DNA from: a virus
Length of the DNA stretch: 39,371 bases
Virus record (IMG/VR): IMGVR_UViG_3300010885_082087
Span: 1-39,371 of that record
Strand: one strand, 5' to 3'
In this document: one piece after another, positions 14,780 to 23,387 of the stretch
How positions within the stretch are numbered: the stretch's first letter is position 1
Layout: each line of letters begins with the position of its first letter
The notes under the pieces: model-generated
The model's input: only the letters and a program-made list of their open reading frames with translations
The model's database searches: none
Told to the model about the DNA's origin: nothing
Position numbers and translations under genes: made by a program

Positions 14780-15276
14780 TAGACTTTGCCCGTGACCATC
14801 GTGCTGTAGTCCTGGGGTGCGCTGAGGTCGCCAGCCCCGCCGGTCTTCAGCAGATACTGCGACTTCGCTGGCGAATCGGATATCTTCTCCTCGGCTTCCT
14901 CGGTCTTCTTGAAGAAAGTCCTTATCTCCCTTTTGGCGCTTAGCATCACCTGCTTGGCTGCGTCCTCAGCCTCGAGGTTGTCGCCCATGAAATCCGAGAA
15001 CATCCTCTCGAGGTCGAGCGAGTAAGCCTTTCCGTAGGGATGCGTGTCCTCCTCGTTCTGGACCTTGTACGCGAAGGTGTCGCCGCGGGGATACACCCTT
15101 ATGCCCTCGAAACTGAATGTCTCGTACGGCGATTTGATGTATATGTACGGGTCGTCGTCGTCGAAGAACGTCTTGATCTCGAACTTGTCGTTTCCGCTTT
15201 TCAGGACTCTGGCGAGGAGGGCGAGGTGTTCCCTGTCCTCCCTCTGCCTGTGGTTTATGAATTCGTTGAACTGCAT
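14779..15276 (-). CDS. Probable virion/internal protein with capsid-targeting-like N-terminus
   Basis: A 165-residue protein starting MQFNEFINHRQ, one of at least eight proteins here with this N-terminal pattern, which resembles the T4 capsid-targeting sequence. The middle is acidic and beta-rich (FFDDDDPYIYIKSP), the end helical with Lys/Glu. AAGGAG (15284-15289) lies over the stop of the upstream gene and supports the ATG at 15276. It is the last gene of a three-gene minus-strand set. Function unknown; internal capsid or scaffold role inferred. Confidence 0.75.
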   Translation of the reverse strand: MQFNEFINHRQREDREHLALLARVLKSGNDKFEIKTFFDDDDPYIYIKSPYETFSFEGIRVYPRGDTFAYKVQNEEDTHPYGKAYSLDLERMFSDFMGDNLEAEDAAKQVMLSAKREIRTFFKKTEEAEEKISDSPAKSQYLLKTGGAGDLSAPQDYSTMVTGKV

Positions 15277-15287
15277 TTTTGGTCTCC

Positions 15288-16598
15288 TTAACATTGTCTC
15301 ATGAGCAATTCCGTGGCGTTCGGGACGCACCGCATCAGAACCTTGAGGTCGCTCGGGTTCCCGTTGTACGGCGTCTCCTTCCACGAGAGACCGGTGAAGG
15401 AGGCTGCAGCCTCCTTTATTATCTTCTGTGTCGCCGTGAGGTACAGTATTCCGTCTATCCTCTCCATGAAGTCGTTCTCCTCCTTGACCGGCTTTCCGTC
15501 CTCGTCAAGTTCGCCCGTCTCCTTGATGTACACGACCTTGAGGTCGACTGAGGGTATGATCTTGCCGTCGTTGTCTATCATCGCCTCGGAGTTCTGCGAG
15601 AGGAGAGTCTTCACCATGAGCTTGCCTTCCGTGTAGGCGTTCCTCAGCGAGGTCGCCATGTCCCAACCGACCATGTTGATGGTGCCATCGGTGGATACCA
15701 CGTGGATCATGAACGCCCTTTTCCTGAAGGAATCGCCGATGCTCTCCATCACGATCCTCCTGCGCAGCACGTCCCTCTCTTCCGGGCTTCCCTCCTCCAG
15801 CCTCTTCTGTTCCGGTTCGGTCAGGTACTTGCCTGGATCCTCTTCCTTTAGAGCCCACTTGCCTATCTCGACCCTGCCCCACTTGTCGTTGAACCTGGTC
15901 GATATCCTGATGGAGTATTCCCTCTCGTTGTAGATGATGTCCTCGCTGTTGGCTCCGCTTCCTACCTGCACCGACCCGGTGAGGGCAGCCACGAACTTGC
16001 GGTGCATGTCGCCCTTTGCCCCGAGCAGACCCTTCACCTTGATGAACACGTTGTTGAGTTCCGGCATTGTCTGGAGCACCGAGCTTATGTGCTTCGACAG
16101 TGATCCTGCCGGGCTGTTCTGGTCGAGTTCGCCCTTCACCAGCTTGCGGATCTCCTTGCTAGCCTTGTCTATGTTCGAGTGCTGCCTCAGGAAGCATATC
16201 TGCAGGTTGTCCTCGATGAACTTCCTCGGGTAGGAGTCAAGATCATCGTCCCTTATCTGCTGGATCATGTCTATCAGCTTGTTGACGTCGCCCTTGGTGG
16301 TCTCCCTCATGAAACCGTCCTGCCACTCGTCGAAGTTCTCGCTTTTCTTCTCGTCCGGCATGTCCGGGGCTTCTGGGTCCTGCGACCTGTCCGGGACCTC
16401 GTCGTCAGGCGGCGGGCTTCCGGCGTCTTCCCCTGACTTCATGTTCGGAGGCGTGTTCGCCACGTTGGGGTCGCCCTCCGGGGCTACAGGGGCTTCCTGA
16501 CCCGGTGGCACTCCAGCGCCCACGGCTGGCGGATTTCCGGAAGGGTTCATGCTTGGTTCGGCTTCGTTGAGCAATTCCTGTATCGCTATGTTATACAT
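15288..16598 (-). CDS. Large hypothetical, probable structural or assembly protein
   Basis: A 436-residue protein. Residues 1-90 are Pro/Gly/Asp-rich and disordered after a short helical start (MYNIAIQELLNEAE). The rest is folded, with a helical part (about 95-190), a beta-rich part (IIYNEREYSIRISTRF, then FMIHVVSTDGTINMVGWD) and a helical C-terminus. Its start overlaps the end of the preceding gene by 8 nt and its stop overlaps the ribosome site of the next, so the three genes are coupled. No family recognised. Confidence 0.75.
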   Translation of the reverse strand: MYNIAIQELLNEAEPSMNPSGNPPAVGAGVPPGQEAPVAPEGDPNVANTPPNMKSGEDAGSPPPDDEVPDRSQDPEAPDMPDEKKSENFDEWQDGFMRETTKGDVNKLIDMIQQIRDDDLDSYPRKFIEDNLQICFLRQHSNIDKASKEIRKLVKGELDQNSPAGSLSKHISSVLQTMPELNNVFIKVKGLLGAKGDMHRKFVAALTGSVQVGSGANSEDIIYNEREYSIRISTRFNDKWGRVEIGKWALKEEDPGKYLTEPEQKRLEEGSPEERDVLRRRIVMESIGDSFRKRAFMIHVVSTDGTINMVGWDMATSLRNAYTEGKLMVKTLLSQNSEAMIDNDGKIIPSVDLKVVYIKETGELDEDGKPVKEENDFMERIDGILYLTATQKIIKEAAASFTGLSWKETPYNGNPSDLKVLMRCVPNATELLMRQC

Positions 16599-17127
16599 TT
16601 TTTTCCTTGTTGTTCTTCGCCTTGTTTATAGCCTCTATGAGGTTCCTTCTTGATCCGGACTCGTTGATGTTGATCGTGTTGTTCTGGTTTGTCGCCAAGT
16701 ATTTCGGGAAGGTGTCCTTCTCCTTGAGCTTGACCCTTGTCATCATGTCGGCTACCTTGGACATCTTGTCTGTCATGTCCACCTTTATCTTTATGAGGTT
16801 CACGAGAGCCTCCTTGCTTGAGGTGGTCGCGTCGCCGTCGTTTATGACCATCTCCGCCATGGTGTCTATGAAACCGCTCACCTGCTGCCTGTCTTCCTTT
16901 ATCAGACCGAGTATGTCGGCGTATATGCCGGTTATCTCCTCGTCCGATATTATGCTGTTCTCCTGGGGTTCGATCGACTGGTCGACGACCTTGGAGTTCA
17001 TGTTCGGGAGGACGCTCTGTATGTCCCGTAGTTCGTCGCGTAGTTCGTCTCCGACACTGTCGATTATCTCGATCGTGGAAAATTCTTCTGTTTTTTTCAT
17101 TTCTTCAATAAGGTCTCCGCTGTTCAT
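16591..17127 (-). CDS. Helical acidic protein, possibly terminase-small-subunit-like
   Basis: A 178-residue all-helical acidic protein. The central helices (IYADILGLIKEDRQQVSGF, then SKEALVNLIKIKVDMTDKM) recall the layout of T4-like gp16 small terminase proteins, where paired helices precede a DKL-type segment, but similarity is too weak to assign. The C-terminus is basic (NNKEKNV). Start uncertain: ATG 17127 has no clear ribosome site, and an in-frame ATG at 17100 is possible. First gene of the minus-strand set, divergent from the gene at 17166. Confidence 0.65.
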   Translation of the reverse strand: MNSGDLIEEMKKTEEFSTIEIIDSVGDELRDELRDIQSVLPNMNSKVVDQSIEPQENSIISDEEITGIYADILGLIKEDRQQVSGFIDTMAEMVINDGDATTSSKEALVNLIKIKVDMTDKMSKVADMMTRVKLKEKDTFPKYLATNQNNTININESGSRRNLIEAINKAKNNKEKNV

Positions 17128-17165
17128 GTAATATATAAGCTCGGAACACGAGAAATCTGAAACCT

Positions 17166-17564
17166 ATGACACAACAAAAAAGCAACTCCAGGCAGATAGA
17201 GGTCGACGCGGTCGACAAGAACATCCGCGACTCCATAGAGTCCGTCATCAACATGGTGTCGAGGATAGACGAAAGGATCAAGATCCTCTACGAGAAGGAC
17301 GACGAGTACAAGAGCAACCTGGATCTGGTGTCCGAAGACATAAGGTCGATACTACAGAGGGTCGCTTCGATTGAGACCACGATCCACTCCGACGACATAG
17401 AGGCTATACGGGCGAAAATGCACGAACTCGACATCAGGACTTCGAACCTCGACCTGTCCCTGTCGAACCATTCGGACAAGTGGTCAAAGACCGTCGACTG
17501 GATTTTCAAGATAGTTCTTACTTTCATATCCACCTACGCGGCGTACAAGCTAGGACAAAACTGA
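17166..17564 (+). CDS. Coiled-coil protein with C-terminal membrane anchor (XhlA-like)
   Basis: A 132-residue protein. Residues 10-100 are heptad-rich (INMVSRIDERIKILYEK; ILQRVASIETTI), followed by one C-terminal membrane segment (WIFKIVLTFISTYAAYKLG). This layout is typical of the XhlA/haemolysin-like family found next to phage lysis genes and in virions. No endolysin or holin is visible nearby, so a lysis role is only a possibility. Ribosome site is weak. Confidence 0.7.
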   Translation: MTQQKSNSRQIEVDAVDKNIRDSIESVINMVSRIDERIKILYEKDDEYKSNLDLVSEDIRSILQRVASIETTIHSDDIEAIRAKMHELDIRTSNLDLSLSNHSDKWSKTVDWIFKIVLTFISTYAAYKLGQN

Positions 17565-17594
17565 CATTCTTGTTTCAAAAATCGAGTCCGGAAA

Positions 17595-17602
17595 GATAAA
17601 TA
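17595..17602 (+). promoter_or_regulatory. NATAAATA late-promoter-like motif
   Basis: GATAAATA, 29 nt before the ATG at 17632. With T4-like spacing it would give a leader of about 24 nt carrying the GGGG ribosome site. Role inferred. Confidence 0.35.
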
Positions 17603-17631
17603 ATTTTGTATTTTTACTTTTGGGGAATCAA

Positions 17632-19098
17632 ATGAAAAACAAATTTTCACGTTTCATAGCATTCAGGGAACAAAACGAGACAAAGCCGAACAACACGGTC
17701 ATGTCCAAGGTCAGGCTCAGCAAGGACAGCGACTACATGCCGTTCAACGTCTCCAAGGGCAACAGGGCTAACCTCCGCATCCTCATGAAGTCCTTCGACA
17801 ACAGCGACAAGACGGGCATAGGGTACACGACCATAGAGAAAAGCAAGGGCGAGGTGGAGCCGACCCTCAAGAGGAAGTCGCTTTACCTGTCCGGCGGCTC
17901 GGTCAGGGACCACCTCAAGAACAAGACGCAGAAGAACTACAACCTCGTCACCGACGCCACCGCCAGCGAGATAAGGATGATCCTGAGCCACCCGGAAAAC
18001 TCGTTCGTCGAGATAAAGCCGAAGAACGAGAGCAAGGCTTCGTCCGAGAAATACGCGAAACTCCTCAAGGAAAGCAACAGGAACAAGTACTTCTACGCCT
18101 CCAGGTGGGACAAGGGCGGGAAGGAGTCGGAATTCACGATCGTCATAAACGGGGAGAAGTTCGAGCTCTCCACGATGTCCAAGTCATCCAAGAGCAAGCT
18201 GGTCGACCTCGATTCCTTCGAGGCTACCGGATCACTCGAGGACGACGCGAGCAACAGGGACTTCACCATAAACTCCATGTACATACCGCTGACCAACAGC
18301 GACGGCGACAACTCCGACCTAATAGACCCGTACGGCGGAGCGCACCACCTCAAGAACAGCCAGATAGTCAGCGTCAACGACGACTTCAAGTCGAGGATAG
18401 AGGAAGACCCGGGCACCGCGATGCGCTACGCCAGGATGCTTTCGAAATACGGCAACCCCGACGACGTCGCCAAGAAATACTCCAGCGCCATAAAGGGGAG
18501 CGAGAGGATGGGCGAACTTTCCAAGGACTACGCCAAGAAGGAGTTCTTCGGGAGCATCGAAGACCCGGACATAGACTCCAGGAAGTACCTCAAGCTGATG
18601 GACAGCCTCGGTCTGCTCCGCAACATCATGCCGGACTACTCTCTGGAAGACATGCCGACCAACATGAAGGGGGACAGGTGGCTGACCACGGCTTGGCTGA
18701 CCAAGGACAAGGATTCCGAGGAACTCAAGGGCATGCTTGTCGCCAACGGATGGTCGAAGCAGGAGGCTGGCGACATAGCCCACCTCGTGAGCCTCTACAA
18801 GTGGTCCAAAAGCAATTTCGACCCGTCCATGTTCTATGACCTCAAGAGCGCCAAGACTGGACTGACGAAGGGCAAGATCAAGGACTGGATGAAGATGGGG
18901 AGGTTCGACGGTCCGCAGATGGGCTCGTTCCTCAGCCATGACGACTCCGATTTGAGCCCCTACGTCGACACCGTCTTCGGAAAGAAGGTCAACCCGGCTT
19001 ATGTCGACATGCTCGGTCACAGCCCCAAAGGCGATGATTTCGAGCGGACGAGAAGGCATTTGTCCACAAAGAGGTTCCTGGACAATATTGGTTCCTGA
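17632..19098 (+). CDS. CCA-adding enzyme/poly(A) polymerase-like protein with altered catalytic site and capsid-targeting-like N-terminus
   Basis: A 488-residue class II nucleotidyltransferase-fold protein. The head-domain signature is clear: LSGGSVRDHL near residue 86, NRDFTINSMY near 207, DLIDPYGGAHHL, then EEDPGTAMRYARMLSKYG. In active enzymes the segment after GGxVRD reads K-D-x-D, with two metal-binding Asp. Here it reads KNYNLVTDAT, so both Asp are Asn. Either it is inactive and kept for RNA binding, or it uses another chemistry. The N-terminus MKNKFSRFIAFREQ matches the shared capsid-targeting-like tag, suggesting packaging into the head. ATG at 17632 follows GGGG; an in-frame TTG at 17620 is less likely. 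Confidence 0.85.
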   Translation: MKNKFSRFIAFREQNETKPNNTVMSKVRLSKDSDYMPFNVSKGNRANLRILMKSFDNSDKTGIGYTTIEKSKGEVEPTLKRKSLYLSGGSVRDHLKNKTQKNYNLVTDATASEIRMILSHPENSFVEIKPKNESKASSEKYAKLLKESNRNKYFYASRWDKGGKESEFTIVINGEKFELSTMSKSSKSKLVDLDSFEATGSLEDDASNRDFTINSMYIPLTNSDGDNSDLIDPYGGAHHLKNSQIVSVNDDFKSRIEEDPGTAMRYARMLSKYGNPDDVAKKYSSAIKGSERMGELSKDYAKKEFFGSIEDPDIDSRKYLKLMDSLGLLRNIMPDYSLEDMPTNMKGDRWLTTAWLTKDKDSEELKGMLVANGWSKQEAGDIAHLVSLYKWSKSNFDPSMFYDLKSAKTGLTKGKIKDWMKMGRFDGPQMGSFLSHDDSDLSPYVDTVFGKKVNPAYVDMLGHSPKGDDFERTRRHLSTKRFLDNIGS

Positions 19099-19185
19099 AG
19101 ATCTATTTATTTTTAATTGTTTATCGCTTATACTCCTTAATCGGCAAGATGATAGTTTCTCTGCCGTAAGCGTAAAGGCGACCCC

Positions 19186-20523
19186 ATGAAATACCTATCG
19201 GTCTGTTCCGGCATAGAAGCCGCGACCTCGGCTTGGCACCACATGGGCTGGGAAGCCGTAGCCTTCTCAGAGATAGAGAAATTCCCTTGCGAGATTCTCA
19301 AGACAAGATTCCCGAACGTACCAAACCTAGGAGACATGAATGAACATGAACGATGGGACATCGATCCAATCGACCTGCTCGTCGGAGGAACCCCATGCCA
19401 GAGCTTCTCAGTCGCAGGACTGCGAAAAGGGCTCAGCGACCCAAGGGGCGGTCTCATGCTCAGATTTCTTGAGATCGCTAGAAGTAGAAAACCTAGATGG
19501 ATTATCTGGGAAAATGTCCCCGGGGTGCTTTCGAGCCACGGAGGAAGGGATTTTGGAACCTTCCTCGGGGGGCTGGGGGAACTGGGGTACGGGTGGGCAT
19601 ACAGGGTCCTGGACGCTTCGGGGTTCGGAGTTCCGCAACGGAGACGAAGGGTGTTCGTTGTTGGGTGTCTTGGAGACCAGGAACGTGCAGCAAAAGTACT
19701 TTTTAAGTCAGAAAGCGTGTCTAGGGATACTGCGAAGAGCAGAGGAAAGAAAAAAGCAGCTTCCAGAGAAGCTCAAGAACGCTCTGGAGGCGGTGGCGAA
19801 CAAGACGGAGTGACCCTGTACAAGCCCCAGAATTTCGGAGACACCGGCGGCGGCTATGTCGAGACCGATGTGACGAACACGCTTGACGCCCTCCAGGGCA
19901 GCAAGCAGAGGCACGTGGCTGTCCAAGCCATACCCCTCGACCTCCGCAACGCCTGCCGGGACCCGAAAAAGATGGACGCGATGAACAGGCAGGGTCTCGG
20001 CGTAGGCTCCGAGGGCGACCCGTCCAACACCATAACCTCAGCCTGCGTGCACGGGGTCGCGCAGCCAGCGGTGGTGTACTCTTTCGACTCAAAATCGAGC
20101 AACTCGATGAAGTCGAGCAACCCGCACAGCGGCTGCAGGGAAGTGGAAACGATAAAGACCCTTGACACTTCGGTGCCGGACCCGAGCAAGAACCAGGGCG
20201 GAAGCCTCGTGATGCATCCGGCGACCTTCGAGCCGGGAGCCATGTCCAGGATGGGTGGCTACTACTGGGAGGACATATGCGGCACGCTGAGGAAGGAACC
20301 CGGCGACAACCAGATGTCTCTCCACCACTCCATGATAGTGAGGAAGCTCACTCCCATAGAGTGCGAGAGGCTGCAGGGATTCCCGGACAACTGGACCCAG
20401 ATACCATACAGGGGCAAGCCAGCCGAGGCATGCCCGGACGGTCCGAGGTACAAGGCTATCGGCAACTCCATGTGCGTAAACGTGATGCGCTGGATAGGCG
20501 AGCGGGTCGAGTCGGAAAAATAA
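19186..20523 (+). CDS. dcm: C5-cytosine DNA methyltransferase 1, multi-module
   Basis: A 445-residue complete C5-MTase. Motif I SVCSGIEA (residue 5), motif IV GGTPCQSFSVAG with catalytic Cys, motif VI WENVPGVL, motif VIII QRRRRVFVVG, motif IX LTPIECERLQGFP, motif X RYKAIGNSM. Between VIII and IX lie four short modules, each with a T[IL]xx-type core and ending in a V-rich strand (for example TNTLDALQGSKQRHVAV; SNTITSACVHGVAQPAVV; CGTLRKEPGD). This recalls the multi-target recognition region of phage enzymes such as M.SPR. Likely modifies phage DNA against restriction. AAAGGCG precedes the ATG. No restriction partner is visible. Confidence 0.92.
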   Translation: MKYLSVCSGIEAATSAWHHMGWEAVAFSEIEKFPCEILKTRFPNVPNLGDMNEHERWDIDPIDLLVGGTPCQSFSVAGLRKGLSDPRGGLMLRFLEIARSRKPRWIIWENVPGVLSSHGGRDFGTFLGGLGELGYGWAYRVLDASGFGVPQRRRRVFVVGCLGDQERAAKVLFKSESVSRDTAKSRGKKKAASREAQERSGGGGEQDGVTLYKPQNFGDTGGGYVETDVTNTLDALQGSKQRHVAVQAIPLDLRNACRDPKKMDAMNRQGLGVGSEGDPSNTITSACVHGVAQPAVVYSFDSKSSNSMKSSNPHSGCREVETIKTLDTSVPDPSKNQGGSLVMHPATFEPGAMSRMGGYYWEDICGTLRKEPGDNQMSLHHSMIVRKLTPIECERLQGFPDNWTQIPYRGKPAEACPDGPRYKAIGNSMCVNVMRWIGERVESEK

Positions 20524-20536
20524 AAGGAGATTCGCG

Positions 20537-22528
20537 ATGAAGTATTTGTCAGTTTGTTCGGGCATAGAGGCAGCCAGCGTAGCCTGGCACGATTTCGGTT
20601 GGGAGCCAGTTGCTTTCTCCGAGATAGACGCCTTCCCAGCCGCGGTTCTAGCCCACAGATTCCCAAACGTTCCAAACCTAGGAGACATGAATGAATACAG
20701 AAACTGGAATATCGGAGACGTCGACATCCTCGTCGGAGGAACTCCATGCCAAGCCTTCTCAGTCGCAGGACTGCGGCGCGGACTCGAGGACGCACGAGGA
20801 AGCCTCTCAATCACCTTCGTGCAGATCGCAGACAAGTTCAACCCAAAGTACATCATCTGGGAGAACGTGCCAGGGGTACTCAGCTCGAAGGACAACGCAT
20901 TCGGATGCTTTCTGGGAGCGCTTGCCGGCGAAGATTGTGAAATTCGACCGCCAGGGGGAAAATGGAAGGACTCTGGTTGTGTGTATGGACCCAAAAGAGC
21001 AATCGCGTGGCGATGCCTCGATGCCCAATATTTCAACCTGGCACAACGGCGCAAGCGTGTGTTCGTTGTCAGCTGTCCTAGAGACGGGGCAGATCCCGCA
21101 GAGATTCTTTTTGAGTGGGCGGGCGTGCAGGGGGATACTGTCGAGGGCGGAGCGCAGGGGCAAGAAACTCCCGCCGACTCTGGAGTCGGCTCTTCGGGAA
21201 GTCTCGACGAAAGATCCGGAGACGAAAGACCCAGAATAGATTCCCCGCCGAGCAGGTCCGAGACAGTCGGGACTCTGGCGTGCAACACCGGTCCGAACGG
21301 ACATGACGCTGGCAACTTCGCTTGCAACCAGGGCGTGGACGCAGGCTACATCCAGGCTGTGCCTCAAAAAAAAAGATTAGACTCGCCGCCGAAGAGGTCG
21401 GTCCAGGACTACTCGTCGAACAGCAAGGATGAGAACGGCGTCCTCCCGTTCGACACCACGCAGATAACCAGCGCGTCCAACTACAGCAACCCGAAACCGG
21501 GCGACCCTTGCCACCCGCTCGCCTCTGGCGCCCACCCGCCTGCGATAGCGGATTCCAACAGCCAAGGCAAGCCAGTCCCTTTCAGGGAGACGGCTGACTG
21601 CCTCACCGCCGCGTACGGCACGAAATGGAACGGAAACGCCAGCGCCGACAACGGGAGCCTTTTCGTCAAGCACCAGATCCCGGAGACAGCCGGGTGCCTG
21701 GACACGCAGTGCGGCGGGGGCAAGCTGACCCACCAGTCGATCATGAACGGACACATCATAGCCACCGAACGCGCCGGAGAGACCAACGTGTCCACTCCCG
21801 AACTGAGTCCGCGCCTTAACACCAAGAACAGCAACCTCCTCGGGGCTCCGTGCACGCAGGCTTACGTGGTCGAGCCGGAATGCATGCGGGAATCCGGTCA
21901 CGGCTACTGGGTGAAGGACGAAGTCTCCGGGACGCTCCGAGCCGAGGGAGAGAACCGACCCAGCAGACCCAGCCATGTCATCAAATCCGCGTTCCAGCAG
22001 AACACCCGTGACGAGGTGAGATTCATATCAGGCGACGGGCAGATAGCCGGGGCTTTGGCTGCGGAGTCCGGGGCGAAGCAGACCAACTACATTCTCGAGC
22101 AGAAGCAAGAAGCCATGGCTTTCGACGGATACAATCAGACGCTGTCCACGACCTCGCAGACGATCCGAACCGGGTCGGACTGCGACAAGATGGGCATGGT
22201 GCTGCTCGAGAAGGAGAAAGAAGTCCTCGCGTTCGACGGATACAGCCAGACGGTGAGCGACACCTCGCAGACGATACGCGCCAGCAGGTCGGACGGCGAC
22301 CACGTGGGCATGGTGTTCCAGCACATGGTGGTGCGGAGGCTGACCCCGATAGAGTGCGAGAGGCTGCAGGGCTTTCCCGACTTGTGGACCAAGATACCAT
22401 ATAGGAAGAAGGACGAGGACAAATGCCCCGACGGTCCGAGGTACAAGTCTCTCGGCAACTCCATGGCTACCAATGTCATGCGGTGGATAGGTCAGAGGGT
22501 GGCGATGAAGGATGGCGGTCAAATATGA
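20537..22528 (+). CDS. dcm: C5-cytosine DNA methyltransferase 2 with long array of recognition-like modules
   Basis: A 663-residue C5-MTase with motif I SVCSGIEAAS, IV GGTPCQAFSVAG, VI WENVPGVLSS, VIII QRRKRVFVVS, IX LTPIECERLQGFP and X RYKSLGNSM. The segment between VIII and IX is about 370 residues and I count roughly nine modules of 28-45 residues, each ending in a hydrophobic strand (YIQAV, LFVK, HIIA, AYVV, HVIK, YIL, MVLL, MVF). The last two are a recent tandem duplicate: AFDGYNQTLSTTSQTIR and AFDGYSQTVSDTSQTIR. AAAGGAG precedes the ATG, 13 nt after enzyme 1; the two share near-identical DNA blocks. May recognise several targets. Confidence 0.92.
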   Translation: MKYLSVCSGIEAASVAWHDFGWEPVAFSEIDAFPAAVLAHRFPNVPNLGDMNEYRNWNIGDVDILVGGTPCQAFSVAGLRRGLEDARGSLSITFVQIADKFNPKYIIWENVPGVLSSKDNAFGCFLGALAGEDCEIRPPGGKWKDSGCVYGPKRAIAWRCLDAQYFNLAQRRKRVFVVSCPRDGADPAEILFEWAGVQGDTVEGGAQGQETPADSGVGSSGSLDERSGDERPRIDSPPSRSETVGTLACNTGPNGHDAGNFACNQGVDAGYIQAVPQKKRLDSPPKRSVQDYSSNSKDENGVLPFDTTQITSASNYSNPKPGDPCHPLASGAHPPAIADSNSQGKPVPFRETADCLTAAYGTKWNGNASADNGSLFVKHQIPETAGCLDTQCGGGKLTHQSIMNGHIIATERAGETNVSTPELSPRLNTKNSNLLGAPCTQAYVVEPECMRESGHGYWVKDEVSGTLRAEGENRPSRPSHVIKSAFQQNTRDEVRFISGDGQIAGALAAESGAKQTNYILEQKQEAMAFDGYNQTLSTTSQTIRTGSDCDKMGMVLLEKEKEVLAFDGYSQTVSDTSQTIRASRSDGDHVGMVFQHMVVRRLTPIECERLQGFPDLWTKIPYRKKDEDKCPDGPRYKSLGNSMATNVMRWIGQRVAMKDGGQI

Positions 22529-23061
22529 TTGAGAAAAAGAAAAACAGCATCTCCTGCGTTCCCCTGAAGGACCCGATGGACCTTTGCGCGCTTTCGCCGA
22601 CCAGGAAGCAGCCGGCTGGGTGGGGCAAAGCTGGGGAACCGGCTTTCACGCTCAGGACCGCGGTGATCCCTGGAGTGGCGGTTGTGAAGCAGGAATTCGT
22701 CTACGCTCCCGAGGTATCGGCTACGCTCATGGGAAGATCGAGCCGTGGCGGTGGTCAGACGAACAGCCCGGGTCACAACGCGGACCAGTCCGTGGTCGCA
22801 GTTAAACTAGAGTCGACCGTGACCGAGATGTACATCAGGAGGATGACCACGACCGAATGCGAGAGACTGCAGGGATTCCCGGACAACTGGACGCTTGTAC
22901 CGTACAGGAACAAACCAGAAGACAAATGCCCCGACGGTCCGAGGTACAAGGCTCTGGGAAACTCGATGGCTGTCAACGTCATGCGGTGGATAGGCAAGAG
23001 GATCTCGAGCAAGGATCAGGAAATACGCGACGCCAAGCTTTGCGGAAGGAAGGATTTCTGA
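22525..23061 (+). CDS. Orphan methyltransferase C-terminal piece with two recognition-like modules
   Basis: A 178-residue protein lacking motifs I-VIII. It has two modules (PAFTLRTAVIPGVAVV; VSATLMGRSSRGG...VVAV), then motif IX (MTTTECERLQGFPDNWT) and motif X (RYKALGNSMAVNVMRWIG). Its ATG overlaps the stop of methyltransferase 2 (ATGA). It cannot methylate alone. M.AquI is a natural split enzyme in which the beta subunit carries the recognition domain with IX-X, so in-trans use is conceivable; it may also be a recombination donor. Confidence 0.85.
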   Translation: MIEKKKNSISCVPLKDPMDLCALSPTRKQPAGWGKAGEPAFTLRTAVIPGVAVVKQEFVYAPEVSATLMGRSSRGGGQTNSPGHNADQSVVAVKLESTVTEMYIRRMTTTECERLQGFPDNWTLVPYRNKPEDKCPDGPRYKALGNSMAVNVMRWIGKRISSKDQEIRDAKLCGRKDF

Positions 23062-23387
23062 TTGAAATCGAGCAGGTGGTATTCCAGAATATCTCCGACA
23101 CCATAACCTCTTGCTTCTACAAGCATCATGGCGCCAGTGGCGGGAAAGATTCCCTGCCGAGGATGCACATCGCCGTGGGCGGCAAAGTGAGACACCTTAC
23201 GGCAGTCGAATGCGAAAGGCTGCAGGGATTCCCGGACAACTGGACTCAGATACCCTACAGGGGAAAGCCATCCGAGGTCTGCCCAGACAGTCCGAGGTAC
23301 AAGGCTATCGGCAACTCGATGGCTACCAACGTCATGAGGTGGATAGGTCAGAGGATCAATTCACGGCACGGAACCAGTAGCCGATAA
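23058..23387 (+). CDS. Second orphan methyltransferase C-terminal piece, non-ATG start
   Basis: About 109 residues: one module (VFQNISDTITSCF...MHIAV), then motif IX (LTAVECERLQGFPDNWT) and X (RYKAIGNSMATNVMRWIG). No plausible ATG exists upstream of the homologous part. A CTG at 23058 overlaps the previous TGA in the same -4 arrangement as the ATGA upstream, and GGAAGGAAGGA lies just before it, so CTG is my preferred start; ATT at 23061 or GTG at 23076 are alternatives. Alternatively it is a decaying remnant, though motifs IX-X are intact. Its end overlaps the convergent gene by 27 nt. Confidence 0.7.
   Translation: MIEIEQVVFQNISDTITSCFYKHHGASGGKDSLPRMHIAVGGKVRHLTAVECERLQGFPDNWTQIPYRGKPSEVCPDSPRYKAIGNSMATNVMRWIGQRINSRHGTSSR

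Noticed and set aside
16591-17127. Firm assignment as terminase small subunit
   Set aside because: Only a loose helical resemblance, and no large terminase is nearby.
19104-19115. AATAAATA on the minus strand as a late promoter
   Set aside because: No minus-strand gene follows it; it would read antisense through 17632-19098.
22857-23057. ATG-started N-terminal extension of the second orphan methyltransferase piece
   Set aside because: It is a shifted frame inside the previous gene's motif IX-X region and encodes no related sequence.
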